Source: Chlorobiota bacterium (GTDB lineage: Bacteria > Bacteroidota > Bacteroidia > Bacteroidales > JAADJA01). Taken from it: a stretch of DNA of 64,000 bases. Below, one piece after another: positions 17,306-26,303 of this stretch (positions are counted from its first letter, which is position 1; each line of letters opens with the position of its first letter). The stretch is taken from positions 1 to 64,000 of the forward strand of contig JAADJA010000171.1 of the NCBI GenBank assembly GCA_013151015.1. The letters are read 5' to 3'. The position numbers and the translations under genes were made by a program. The notes under the pieces are model-generated. The model had not been told where the DNA came from and searched no databases. It saw nothing but the letters and a program-made list of their open reading frames with translations.

Positions 17306-19600
17306 ATGCGTACAAAATTATTTTTAGCCCCCGTGTTCATTTTGCTGTTCGGGCTCGTTGCACAATCCCAAAACAACAATAACCAACTTTTTAAGGAAAG
17401 GGGAGAGGTGTTTTTCAAGTTCAACATGGAAACGCCCAAGGATATTCATTTTCTGACCAACACAATTTCAATTGACGATGTGCAAGGAACATTGGTTTTT
17501 GCTTATGCCAATGAGAAAGGTTTTTCGGAATTCCTGGGAATGGGCATTGATTACACTATCCTGCCCCATCCCGGTGATATTGAAAACCCTAACATGAAAA
17601 GCAGTATTGACCTGAAAAACATTGACAGTTGGGATTTTTATCCAACATACGAAGCCTATGTGGATATGATGTACCAGTTCCAAACCGATTATCCCGGGCT
17701 TTGCCAGGTTTACAGCATTGGGCAATCGGTACAAAACCGCGAATTGCTCATGGCACGTATCTCCGATAATGTGGGCACGGACGAAGGCGAGGCGCAATTC
17801 CTTTATACCTCCACCATGCACGGTGACGAGACAACCGGTTTTCCGCTTATGCTCAGGTTTATCGACTACCTTCTCTCGAATTACGGTTCGGACGACCGGG
17901 TCACTGGGCTTGTGAACAACCTTGACATTTATATCAACCCGAACGCAAACCCTGATGGCACCTACCATGGAGGGAACAATACCGTAAACGGTGCACAGCG
18001 TTACAATGCAAACAATGTGGACCTGAACCGCAATTACCCTGACCCCCAGGATGGCCCGCATCCCGATGGGGAAGCATGGCAACCCGAAACCCTCGCTTTC
18101 ATGGCCTTTGCCGAAAGCCATCATATTGTATTGGCTTGCAATATGCACGGTGGCGCCGAGGTGTGCAATTATCCCTGGGACACATGGGCGCAATATCCTG
18201 CCGATACGGATTGGTGGCAATATGTGATGCACGAATATGCGGACACGGCACAACTGTTTTCACCCAATGGGTATATGTCAGGCTTTGATGATGGGATAAC
18301 GAATGGGTATGCCTGGTACGAAGTTAACGGTGGCCGGCAGGATTACATGAACTATTTTCAACAATGCCGTGAATTTACCATTGAACTTTCCGATCAAAAA
18401 CTATTGCCCCCAAGTCAGTTGCCTGCCCATTGGGATTACAACTACCGTTCGTTTTTGAATTATTTGGAACAAGTCCAATATGGTGTAAGCGGAACGATAA
18501 CCGATGCGGATACAGGGGATCCCCTGGTTGGTGAAGTTTATATCGAAAGCCATGAAGCCGACAGTTCCTGGGTTTATTCGGGTGTGCTTGGCGATTATCA
18601 CCGTCCGCTTTACCAAGGTACTTACGACATTACCTATTCGGCAATTGGATATATCCCACAAACGATAAACGTAACAGTTGCAAACAAGGAGACAAGCATT
18701 GTTGATGTGCAATTGGAATCCGGTGATTTGATCGCGGATTTTACAGCAAGCACCACCAATGTTTCCATTGGTGGAAGTGTGAACTTCACCGATCTTAGTT
18801 TTGGGAGTCCTGTAAGTTGGGAATGGACATTTGAAGAGGGGACACCCTCAACCTCCAATGAGCAAAACCCAACAGGGATCGTATATAGCAATGTCGGTTC
18901 TTTCGATGTAAGCCTTACGGTATCCGATGGGACCAATTCGCAAACCATCACCAAAAACGATTATATCCATGCCACGATCGATATCGTTATGGAGAATACA
19001 ACCATCACGACCTGTCTCGGTACATTTTACGATACGGGTGGATCGGCAAATAATTATGGCGATGACGAGGACATTACGATGATATTTTTACCGGGCACGG
19101 AAGGCGCCATGATTGAATGTGTATTTACGATGTTCAACGTGGAAGATGAATCCAGTTGTAATTACGACTGGTTGAAGATTTATGATGGCAATTCCACATC
19201 CGCAACCTTGATCGGGAAATATTGCGGGACAGATTCGCCGGGCACGATAACAGCCACGAATCAGGAAGGTGCCATTACCTTTCAATTTCATTCCGATGGC
19301 TCGGTAACCAAACCGGGCTGGGCGGCAAACATCAGTTGTGCAGGGATTACATTTGTGAACGAAGATGTGATGACGCAAATTAAGGTTTTTCCAAACCCGG
19401 CGAAAGACGTGATTTCCATTTCATCCCCTTTGAAAATCCAATCTATTGTGATCCTTGATATGATTGGGAAACAAATATTGGTAAAAGAGGTAAACCAAGA
19501 ATCCATTAATTTGAATATTTCCGGTTTGGATTCAGGTTTGTACTTTGTCAACTTAAAAACCGAAGAAGGAATTGTCACAAAGAAAATAAGGGTTTTGTAA
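17306..19600 (+). CDS. Secreted M14 zinc carboxypeptidase with PKD, CUB and T9SS domains
   Basis: Exported 764-aa metalloprotease. The signal peptide ends near AQSQ. The catalytic domain (about 110-390) has zinc ligands His172 and Glu175 in STMHGDETTG and His281 in CNMHGGAEV, substrate-binding Arg in VDLNRNYP, and the general base Glu360 in EFTIELSD. Next come a carboxypeptidase-regulatory-like beta-sandwich (GVSGTITDADTGDPLVG), a PKD domain (SWEWTFEEG), a CUB-like domain (about 580-675, CNYDWLKIYDG) and a T9SS type A sorting tail (VFPNPAKDVISI to KKIRVL). It probably acts on extracellular proteins or peptides, either cell-bound or released. A peptide transporter lies next to it in the opposite direction. 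Confidence 0.9.
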   Translation: MRTKLFLAPVFILLFGLVAQSQNNNNQLFKERGEVFFKFNMETPKDIHFLTNTISIDDVQGTLVFAYANEKGFSEFLGMGIDYTILPHPGDIENPNMKSSIDLKNIDSWDFYPTYEAYVDMMYQFQTDYPGLCQVYSIGQSVQNRELLMARISDNVGTDEGEAQFLYTSTMHGDETTGFPLMLRFIDYLLSNYGSDDRVTGLVNNLDIYINPNANPDGTYHGGNNTVNGAQRYNANNVDLNRNYPDPQDGPHPDGEAWQPETLAFMAFAESHHIVLACNMHGGAEVCNYPWDTWAQYPADTDWWQYVMHEYADTAQLFSPNGYMSGFDDGITNGYAWYEVNGGRQDYMNYFQQCREFTIELSDQKLLPPSQLPAHWDYNYRSFLNYLEQVQYGVSGTITDADTGDPLVGEVYIESHEADSSWVYSGVLGDYHRPLYQGTYDITYSAIGYIPQTINVTVANKETSIVDVQLESGDLIADFTASTTNVSIGGSVNFTDLSFGSPVSWEWTFEEGTPSTSNEQNPTGIVYSNVGSFDVSLTVSDGTNSQTITKNDYIHATIDIVMENTTITTCLGTFYDTGGSANNYGDDEDITMIFLPGTEGAMIECVFTMFNVEDESSCNYDWLKIYDGNSTSATLIGKYCGTDSPGTITATNQEGAITFQFHSDGSVTKPGWAANISCAGITFVNEDVMTQIKVFPNPAKDVISISSPLKIQSIVILDMIGKQILVKEVNQESINLNISGLDSGLYFVNLKTEEGIVTKKIRVL

Positions 19601-19704
19601 ATACCTGTTCTTACAGTAAGGGCGTGGTTTGCAAAATAGATAGTCAGCATAAATATTGCGACCGTTATATGCCAATAGACCGCACCCTGAATTTGGAAAC
19701 CGAT

Positions 19705-19740
19705 AAAAAAGCACCTGTATCAATTACAGGTGCTTTTTTT
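19705..19740. terminator. Bidirectional terminator between the carboxypeptidase gene and rnpB
   Basis: AAAAAAGCACCTGTA and TACAGGTGCTTTTTT pair around four bases, with A and T runs on both sides. It would stop rnpB on the minus strand and the carboxypeptidase transcript on the plus strand. Confidence 0.88.
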
Positions 19741-19751
19741 GATTTAAAAAG

Positions 19752-20281
19752 AAAAACCAACAGCTCCGTAAGCGGGATCCTGTTCTATCCTGTCATTTAT
19801 CTAGGAGCAGTGTCACCACTGCCCTCTAGCAGCCAACCCCCCGGGATCGGACGAGCAGCCCTTATATCCACATTGCGGATATCCCCGGTATATTTGGCCT
19901 TTCAACCCGTAAGGTTTACCCCATTGCCATGTCACCATAACAATGCGTGGGCTCTTACCCCACGTTTTCACCTTTACCCGCCGGAGCTTCAGCGTAGGCG
20001 GGTTTACCCACCCAATACTACTGGATTGGGTTTACCCACCTAATTCATCAGGATTGGTTTACCCACCTTTTAAAATTTGGGTAAAGCCAAATATGAAAAG
20101 GCCAGTGGACCCTTCCCGTAAAACCAAAACCCCGGCAGGAAGTCATTCTCTGTGGCACTTGCTGTATGCCAACGCACCTAAGTATCGTTGGCACCCTTCC
20201 TGTTAGGAAGTACGGCGCTCTGTGTTGTCCCGACTTTCCTCCCCGTATAAACGGGACGACAGGTCGAACTGCTGGTTTTCC
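19752..20281 (-). ncRNA. rnpB: RNase P RNA (class A)
   Basis: Read on the minus strand, the hallmark pieces appear in order: GGGGAGGAAAGTC near the 5' end, CACAGAGCG, AGTGCCACAGAGA, GGGTAAAGGTGAAAACG, GGGGTAAGAGCCCACG, GAAAGGCCAAATA, GGCTGCTCGTCCGAT, GGTTGGCTGCTAGAG and AGATAAATGACAGG. Helix P1 closes the molecule: AAAACCAGCAG (5') pairs with CTGTTGGTTTT (3'). CGGGA after AAAGTC pairs with TCCCG near the 3' end, a compensated version of the usual CCGGG/CCCGG. At about 530 nt it is far longer than the usual 350-400 nt; the excess is mostly the hairpin array at 19976-20082. It tailors tRNA 5' ends with the RnpA protein. Confidence 0.93.
19976..20082 (-). repeat. Four-hairpin array inside rnpB
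   Basis: Four successive hairpins with closely similar junctions replace the single P9-type hairpin: 19976-20003 (ACCCGCC/GGCGGGT), 20010-20031 (ACCCAAT/ATTGGGT), 20038-20058 (ACCAAT/ATTAGGT with one bulge) and 20061-20082 (ACCCA/TGGGT). Neighbouring units are joined by the word GGGTAAACC, seen on the plus strand as repeated TTTACCCACC. Unit spacing is about 25-30 nt. Confidence 0.8.
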
Positions 20282-20509
20282 GTTTGCGAAATTACGAAAA
20301 TTTAGGAATGAAATAAGAAAGGTGCGAACAGTAAGTCTTTTTTTAACCAGGGGAAACAGAGCAAAGCAAATAGGTTCATAAAAACTTGCAAATTCACTTT
20401 TACTAGTGAACTATTTGATTATCCCATATATTTTATTGAATCAATTATTTTTTCGGATAACTTTGCGTTTTGAAAACAGGTATTTCCTTGTCTGATAAAC
20501 TTTAAAAAT

Positions 20510-22150
20510 ATGAAAACCATTTTCACAATCCTTTTTGGCTTAATAATATCCCTTCAAATGATGGCACAAAAAAAGCAAGCGGACCTTATCATGTTCAATG
20601 CGGTGGTTTATACGGTAGATGAAAATTTTAGCACGCAAGAGGCTTTTGCGGTAAAAGATGGAAAGTTTATGGCAATTGGCAACAATAAGGATATCCTGAA
20701 AGCATATTCTTCGGAAGAAAAGATAGATGCAAAAGGGAAAGCTGTTTATCCCGGCCTTATCGATGCGCATTGCCATTTTTATGGTTATGGCCTGTCCCGT
20801 GTGGCACAAGCCAATCTGGTCGGGACAAAATCATTTGAAGAGGTTGTTGAAAAGTTGCGGGAATTTGCTAAAGAAAACCCATCTGATTTTATCCTTGGCC
20901 GTGGCTGGGACCAAAATGACTGGGAAGTTAAAAAGTTTCCCGAAAATAAATTATTGGATAAAGCTTTTCCCGAAACGCCCGTATTCATAAGACGGATTGA
21001 TGGCCATGCCGGCATTGCAAATTCCACAGCCCTAAAGCTTGCGGGGATTACCGAAAACTCGAAGGTAAACGGGGGAGAGGTGAAAATGAAAAACGGAAAG
21101 CTTACAGGTGTACTTGTGGACAATGCCATGGAATTGATGTCAGGGGTTATCCCTTTACCGGACGAAAGTGTAAGGCGAAATGCTTTGACAACAGCACAAT
21201 CCGATTGCTTTGCTGTTGGGCTGACTTCCGTGGTGGATGCCGGATTGGGGAACAATATCGTGAAACTTATTGACAAAATGCAAAAGGACGGTAAAATCAA
21301 AATGAGGGTGAATGCCATGTTGTCCCCAACGGAAAGGAACCTGAACCAATATGTGAAAAACGGCCCCTGGCAAACAGACAGGCTTACGGTGCGTTCCATC
21401 AAACTTTATGCTGACGGGGCACTGGGTTCTCGGGGCGCAAAACTCATCCTCCCTTATTCCGATGCCCCGGAAACAAGCGGCCTTCTCATCGAAACCCCTG
21501 ATTATTACCGTGAGATTTGCCAACTTGCTCTCGACAATGGCTACCAAGTAAACACCCATGCCATCGGCGATTCGGCCAACCGGATGATGTTGGATATTTA
21601 TGGGGGATTCCTGAAAGGCAAAAACGATTTGCGTTGGCGCATCGAACATGCACAGGTAATCAATAAAGACGATTTCCATTTGTTCACCAAATATTCCATC
21701 GTCCCTTCTGTTCAAACAACCCATTGTACTTCGGATATGTATTGGGCCGAAGACCGTTTGGGCCCGGATCGGGTCAAAGGGGCTTACGCATACAAAACCC
21801 TCTTAAAGGAAAATGGATGGTTGCCCCTTGGGACTGATTTCCCGGTTGAAAATATCAATCCGCTTTACACTTTCTATGCAGCCGTAGCCCGCAAAGACCG
21901 GGAAGGCTATCCTGAAAATGGCTTTCAGGTCAAAGATGCCCTGACACGGAAAGAGGCCCTTCAGGGAATGACCATTTGGGCGGCCAAAGGGAGTTTTGAA
22001 GAAAACATCAAAGGGAGTATTGAACCCGGCAAGGTTGCCGATTTTGTAATCCTACAAAAAGACATCATGCAAATAGGCATTGATGAAGTCCCGGATGTAA
22101 AGGTCGTTTCCACCTGGTCGGGCGGGGAGAGGGTTTATCCCCAAGAATAA
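20510..22150 (+). CDS. Exported amidohydrolase (YtcJ-like, Amidohydro_3)
   Basis: A 546-aa metal-dependent hydrolase with a signal peptide ending near MMAQ. Metal ligands are His87 and His89 in GLIDAHCHF, His in VNTHAIGD, His in RIEHAQVI and Asp in LGTDFPVE. The IKLYADGALGSRGA segment is typical of the YtcJ group, where it supplies the residue that replaces the carboxylated lysine. The real substrate of this group is poorly known; N-substituted formamides or amides are assigned in a few cases. The gene is alone, with repeats downstream. Confidence 0.85.
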   Translation: MKTIFTILFGLIISLQMMAQKKQADLIMFNAVVYTVDENFSTQEAFAVKDGKFMAIGNNKDILKAYSSEEKIDAKGKAVYPGLIDAHCHFYGYGLSRVAQANLVGTKSFEEVVEKLREFAKENPSDFILGRGWDQNDWEVKKFPENKLLDKAFPETPVFIRRIDGHAGIANSTALKLAGITENSKVNGGEVKMKNGKLTGVLVDNAMELMSGVIPLPDESVRRNALTTAQSDCFAVGLTSVVDAGLGNNIVKLIDKMQKDGKIKMRVNAMLSPTERNLNQYVKNGPWQTDRLTVRSIKLYADGALGSRGAKLILPYSDAPETSGLLIETPDYYREICQLALDNGYQVNTHAIGDSANRMMLDIYGGFLKGKNDLRWRIEHAQVINKDDFHLFTKYSIVPSVQTTHCTSDMYWAEDRLGPDRVKGAYAYKTLLKENGWLPLGTDFPVENINPLYTFYAAVARKDREGYPENGFQVKDALTRKEALQGMTIWAAKGSFEENIKGSIEPGKVADFVILQKDIMQIGIDEVPDVKVVSTWSGGERVYPQE

Positions 22151-22201
22151 TAAAACTTCTAAGCAATATTTAACAAAAGTATTGTCATTTAAAAAATCGT
22201 T

Positions 22202-22254
22202 GTCATTCCAACCCGTGGGGCAGGCAAGGGCATGAGGGGGAGCCTGCCTGCCTT
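22202..22254. repeat. Intergenic palindromic repeat, copy B (partial)
   Basis: It opens with GTCATTCCAACCC, close to the GTCATTCCGACCC arm of the better copies. GGCAGGC and GCCTGCC then form a short inverted repeat. The inner GAGGAATCC arms are missing, so it is a fragment or a diverged copy. Confidence 0.5.
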
Positions 22255-22302
22255 GTTGGCAGATATTGTCTTCAACCAACGAATCAAATTCAGCACCCAT
22301 AC

Positions 22303-22419
22303 TCCCCTTCTGTGCGCAAGCCTGAGCACAAGCCGAGAGGGGGTGAGCAGGAAAAAGCGCAGGCGGGGTGTGTCCTTCCGAAGCTGTTTTACTTGCACGA
22401 GCGTGGACGCTCTGCCATT
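22303..22419. repeat. Intergenic repeat E, copy 1
   Basis: About 115 bp that align by eye with 26052-26158. Shared words in order are TGCGC, CGAGAGGGG, GAAAAAGCG (GGAAAAGCG in the other copy), GTGTCC (GTATCC), AGCT plus T-rich, TGCACGAGCGTGGACG and CCATT. Both copies lie upstream of a GTCATTCCGAC palindrome. Confidence 0.65.
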
Positions 22420-22494
22420 GTGAAAACGATGGCTAAAACCTTCAACCAGTCGGGACGTCACCGCACAGGCTTTCTTTGACCCAACTGGTTCGTT

Positions 22495-22626
22495 GTCATT
22501 CCGACCCATGGAGCAGGAAAGAGCTGGAGGGGGGAGGAATTCCATAACTATGAAACACGGTCGTAACCCGCCAGGGGATTCCTCACCCTTGCACACGAAA
22601 AACCAGCCCATTGGGTTCGGAATTAC
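22495..22626. repeat. Intergenic palindromic repeat, copy C
   Basis: Outer arm GTCATTCCGAC (22495-22505) faces a degenerate GTTCGGAATTAC near 22614-22625. Inner arms GAGGAATTCC (22534) and GGGGATTCCTC (22574-22584) pair with one mismatch region. It is the same architecture as copy D. Confidence 0.7.
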
Positions 22627-23214
22627 AGTCTTTTATAGGAAAGGGTTTGGTGGCTCTTACCTTCAACATAGCATTTTTGGATTTTGACACATGCCTGTGC
22701 ACAAGCCAATCCGAAATTGCAGATCACGTTTTTTTGTTTTTATTTCTTGGATTTTAACAATATCTTTGTCCAGTGGCATATTTGTGTTTTTTTGTTTGAC
22801 ATTAAAAACAAGAATGAGTATAAATGCCGCTTGCCTTTCGCCCGTAAATAATAGTGAAAATGAAAATTGTCATCTGTTTAAATATGCGGATACGTCTTTT
22901 TATGGAGCAATGTGGTATGTCTTATCGTAAAACCGATTTCACCTACCTGCCCCTACACCTGGACTATTATCTTTATTATTCTATTGAGGGATCATCCATT
23001 CCTTGGAATGAGGATATGCTATGTATCCCAAATGCGGATATGCATTATGTATTGTTTGCAATTTGAGGATATTAATGAACCTATAACAACAGGCGGACAT
23101 AAGTATTATCATAAGGGCATTTTTGAATATGGATTTGATATCGAGTACTCCCAGGGAAATTTGCCTACTGAAATTCAATAGTAATCTATTAAATAAAAAC
23201 GAAATAATAAGAAA

Positions 23215-24648
23215 ATGAAAATGCTTCTACTCTTAATATTGATTCCATTTATTGCATATTCTCAAAATAGTTTTGAATATATAGGTGATGATACATTGAG
23301 TACCTACTGTATATCAAGCTTTGTAGATAATCAAAACTATTACATTTCAGTTGGTTCAAAAAGGGATCCCAACAGTACGAATCACGGTGCGTATATTTTA
23401 CGATTTCAAAACATTGAAGACGTTGTTGAAAAAACCTTTATCAAAGAAGGTGTTCATTTCGGCCTTGCTTTTGGAACACAAAAAGAAAATAATCACTATT
23501 TTTTTATTGGGCATATATTTTCTCCAATACCCCAATTATATTTAATGGAACTGGACGAAGAATTAAACCTTGTTCAAGAGTTTTATTATGATGTACCCAA
23601 TATATACAATAGTTTATTGATCCAGGATGCTTTTTTCGATGCAAATGGTATTGTAATTCTCAGGGGAAATTTGGACGACCCGGCACCTGGTGACGAGAAT
23701 GATATTTATCTCGCTAAGATAAATACTAATGGTGAGCTATTGGATACAACAATTATCACTGACCTGAATAATGATTCAGGGGCAGAGATTTTAAAAAGGC
23801 AGGATGGTAGTGGTTATTATATACTGGGAACAGGGATACATAAAAAGATCGTTTTGGACAACGATCTTAATGTAATTGAATATCAGGATTTTCCAGCAGG
23901 AAGTGTATTTAGCTCACCATTGGCTTTGCGCTGGCTCCCTGATGGAAATATTATGGTCGCCAATATGGCTAACCAAAGTGTGCCCGGGGCATATTATGAC
24001 ATCCGCTTAAGGATAGTAGATGAAAGTTTTAACACAATAAAAGATACTACTTTCTTTGATGAAGGGAAAAACAGACTTGCCTATTATAGTAGCCTGGACT
24101 ATGTTGACCCCGATAATATATGGGTGGTTACTTACATAAATGGCTGGAAATCGTCAATAGATGAATGGGAGAGTGCAAGGGTGTATATTGTTGATTCGGA
24201 AATGAACCTGAAAGGGGCAAAATACTTTGCAGGTGATTTGGATGTATATTTATATTCCACTAAGGCACTGGAAGATGGTGGGTGCATTATTACCGGATTG
24301 GTTCCAAAAGATGGAAAGAATTATGATTGGAATGTTTATGTCCGTAAATTAATGCTTGACGATATATTTACAAACGCCGAAGAAACCCCTGCTCCTGACG
24401 ACAGCGATGTATTGCTGTTTCCCAATCCAGTGAAAGATGTTTTGCATATTGAGACTTATCGTAAGAATTTAAGTGTCAGCCTGTATGACGAAAGCGGGAA
24501 ATGTGTTACCGAGCGCAGGGAACTTCATATTCCCAAAACTCAATTTAATATCTCTCATTTGCCGGGTGGGATATATTTTTATTTGGTCTTTGACAAAGAA
24601 AAGGTCATCAAGACGGGAAAAATCATTAAACAAAATATTAATCAATAA
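23215..24648 (+). CDS. Secreted T9SS protein, propeller-like, function unknown
   Basis: A 477-aa exported protein. The signal peptide ends near IAYSQ. Residues 25-390 have repeated short strands with phrases like FFIGHIFSPIPQLYLMELDE, IYLAKINTNGELLDT and WVVTYINGW, which suggest a beta-propeller of the kind found in Bacteroidota surface proteins; I recognise no named family. A type A T9SS sorting domain closes it (LLFPNPVKDVLHIE to KTGKIIKQ). The start follows an AATAAGAAA leader. It is 11 bp upstream of the frameshifted gene at 24660, so the two may form an operon. Confidence 0.75.
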   Translation: MKMLLLLILIPFIAYSQNSFEYIGDDTLSTYCISSFVDNQNYYISVGSKRDPNSTNHGAYILRFQNIEDVVEKTFIKEGVHFGLAFGTQKENNHYFFIGHIFSPIPQLYLMELDEELNLVQEFYYDVPNIYNSLLIQDAFFDANGIVILRGNLDDPAPGDENDIYLAKINTNGELLDTTIITDLNNDSGAEILKRQDGSGYYILGTGIHKKIVLDNDLNVIEYQDFPAGSVFSSPLALRWLPDGNIMVANMANQSVPGAYYDIRLRIVDESFNTIKDTTFFDEGKNRLAYYSSLDYVDPDNIWVVTYINGWKSSIDEWESARVYIVDSEMNLKGAKYFAGDLDVYLYSTKALEDGGCIITGLVPKDGKNYDWNVYVRKLMLDDIFTNAEETPAPDDSDVLLFPNPVKDVLHIETYRKNLSVSLYDESGKCVTERRELHIPKTQFNISHLPGGIYFYLVFDKEKVIKTGKIIKQNINQ

Positions 24649-24659
24649 AAATTAAAAAA

Positions 24660-25707
24660 ATGAAACATATAATAATAGCAATAGCAATATTTATGGTATT
24701 TACAGCAAATGCACAGGTTGATTATTATAACACTACTACCAACGGCACTAATGCAAGCGCCATAGGCTTGAACAATGAAGCGGACGGGGACAATGCCTTT
24801 GTGGGAGGGGGAAATTCAAAAGCACAAGGCCAAAACTCATTTGCTTTTGGTCTTTCAGCAGAAACCCATGCCACAAATGCTTTTGCATTGGGACTATCAA
24901 CAAAAAGTAACGGAGTAGCTTCGTTCACAATTGGAAAATATATAACCGCAAACGGAACAGATTCTTATGTAATCGGAAAAGGGATAACTTCAAGCTATCG
25001 TTTGGTAAACGATATTCCCAATTCACTGATGATAGGGATGAATTCCACCCAAGCCCACGTTTTTCGTAAGCCAGTCCTATGGGTTGGAAGGCACCGGCAA
25101 AATAGGTATAGGAAACGTCACCAACCCCTTGGCCAAACTCCACATCAAAGCGGACGATAACGAGGATGCAAGTTTATTGTTAGAAGCTGACAATAGCGAT
25201 TATGTTGCGTCTTTAAGCTTCAACAACACCAACACCCGGATTGAAGCCCAAAGTGGGGAAAGCATGCATTTTTATTCTGAAAACAACTATGTTTTTGCCG
25301 AAGGCGATATTTTTTTGGAAGATATCAATAGCGGTATTGTAATGAAGTCCCCTGACGGTCAATGTTGGCGGGGGCAGGTGGACAACTCGGGCAGCCTTCA
25401 ATTTTCACCTGTCGATTGTAGCACCATCACAGCAATGGCCCCCATTTCTGAACCCTTGCGCTCAACCATAAAGATTTTCCCCAATCCTGCATCCAATATT
25501 TTGCATTTCCATTCGGACACAAGCCTAAAAGACATTGCTATCGAAATATTCAACCTTAAAGGACAGGCTATTTTGACACACACTTGGTCAGGAAGGGAAA
25601 CAGATATCAATCTTGGCAATTTTCTGTCCGGTAATTACGTAATCAAAATCTTCGATGCAAACCATAAACTTGTTGAACAACAAAAAATCATTATTGTCCA
25701 AAGATAA
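24660..25707 (+). pseudogene. T9SS protein with YadA-head-like repeats, broken by a 1-nt frameshift
   Basis: The first frame gives a signal peptide (ends near TANAQ) and then left-handed beta-roll repeats of about 14 residues with alternating Ala/Gly and Asn (NNEADGDNAFVGGGN, SKAQGQNSFAFGLS, AETHATNAFALGLS), as in trimeric adhesin heads. At the T5 run 25060-25064 the frame changes. Removing one T restores VFVSQSYGLEGTGKIGIGN, a natural continuation. The second frame carries the stalk-like region and a type A T9SS sorting domain (IKIFPNPASNILHF to KIIIVQR). Restored length is about 348 aa. It is either an assembly error, true inactivation, or a slippage switch. Confidence 0.8.
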
Positions 25708-25716
25708 TTGTTGTGT

Positions 25717-26035
25717 ATGAAAAGTAAGTTTATAGTAATCTTAATGTTGCTGCTTTCCAGTTAGCGTTTGCATTTGGGAATCGTTTTGTTGCCAAGTTCC
25801 AGGTAAATCCTTATAGCTGGTTTTTTATGGAAAGTTTATCAGGGAGTGGGATATAACAAATTTCGTTGATTTTCGTTTTGGAGTTGCATATAGATTCAAT
25901 CTAAAAGTGTCGGAGGCCGTTGGGTTTTTCATATACAGCTCCTCCATAGAGTTGCAAGCATACCTTGTCCCCTTAAGCAAAAAGCCGGCTTGGTATTTAA
26001 ACTCATCCGATGACTTGAAGTCATCGGATGAATGA
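25717..26035 (+). pseudogene. Decayed outer-membrane protein gene
   Basis: ATG at 25717 opens MKSKFIVILMLLLSS, a normal signal-peptide start, and then meets TAG at 25762. About 120 bases later another frame reads VDFRFGVAYRFNLKVS, the kind of strand that ends small outer-membrane barrels, and runs to TGA at 26033. The frames between are interrupted. I infer a small beta-barrel gene that lost its middle; the family cannot be named. Confidence 0.4.
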
Positions 26036-26218
26036 AGTTTTGCACATCATCGACTCCGCTCCGTGCGCTTAACGAGAGGGGATACTTCTGGAAAAGCGTT
26101 GCATGGGATGTATCCATCTGGAGCTTTTTGCCCTGCACGAGCGTGGACGATCATCCATTCATAGCCCATCACAGTTTTAAATTGTGATGGATCAAGACAC
26201 ATTTGGTCTGAGACCAAA
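26004..26218. repeat. Cluster of three perfect short hairpins
   Basis: CATCCGATGACTT / AAGTCATCGGATG around a single G (26004-26030, 13-bp arms). CCATCACA / TGTGATGG (26166-26173, 26183-26190). TTTGGTCT / AGACCAAA around one G (26202-26218). A degraded relative of the first, with CATCCGGTGACT and TTGATGAATG, follows near 26250-26280. Confidence 0.7.
26052..26158. repeat. Intergenic repeat E, copy 2
   Basis: Aligns with 22303-22419; the best block is TGCACGAGCGTGGACG at 26134-26149. It sits between the first and second hairpins of the cluster. Confidence 0.65.
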
Positions 26219-26303
26219 GCGGACTCACTGCTCATCCAATAATCCCACATCATCCGGTGACTCCAGACCAGTTGATGAATGCACCCCCGTTTATGCCTAT
26301 GTT

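Larger units (their letters stand above)
22151..23214. other. 1.06-kb gene-free region rich in repeats
   Basis: The left half holds three repeat units (22202-22254, 22303-22419, 22495-22626). The right half (22690-23210) is AT-rich. A TATCTTTG with an upstream TTTG near 22733-22772 could be a promoter reading toward 23215. Short open frames such as 22854-23066 and one ending at 23181 with FEYGFDIEYSQGNLPTEIQ could be the eroded end of a gene, but I recognise no family. No RNA gene was seen. Confidence 0.5.

Noticed and set aside
19943-20206. Open frames with repeated PPN/YPP residues, suggesting a proline-rich repeat protein or a short CRISPR-like array
   Set aside because: They fall inside RNase P RNA on the minus strand; the repeats are the linker of its hairpin array. 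Units pair internally and have no unique spacers of constant length.
22691-22930. 79-codon frame with hydrophobic N-terminus
   Set aside because: Looks like a membrane peptide but has poor codon use, no recognisable family and several overlapping frames of equal quality.
25055-25090. Programmed ribosomal frameshift at the T5 run
   Set aside because: No slippery heptamer or stimulatory stem is evident, and the family has no history of recoding; slippage at the DNA level or an assembly error is simpler.
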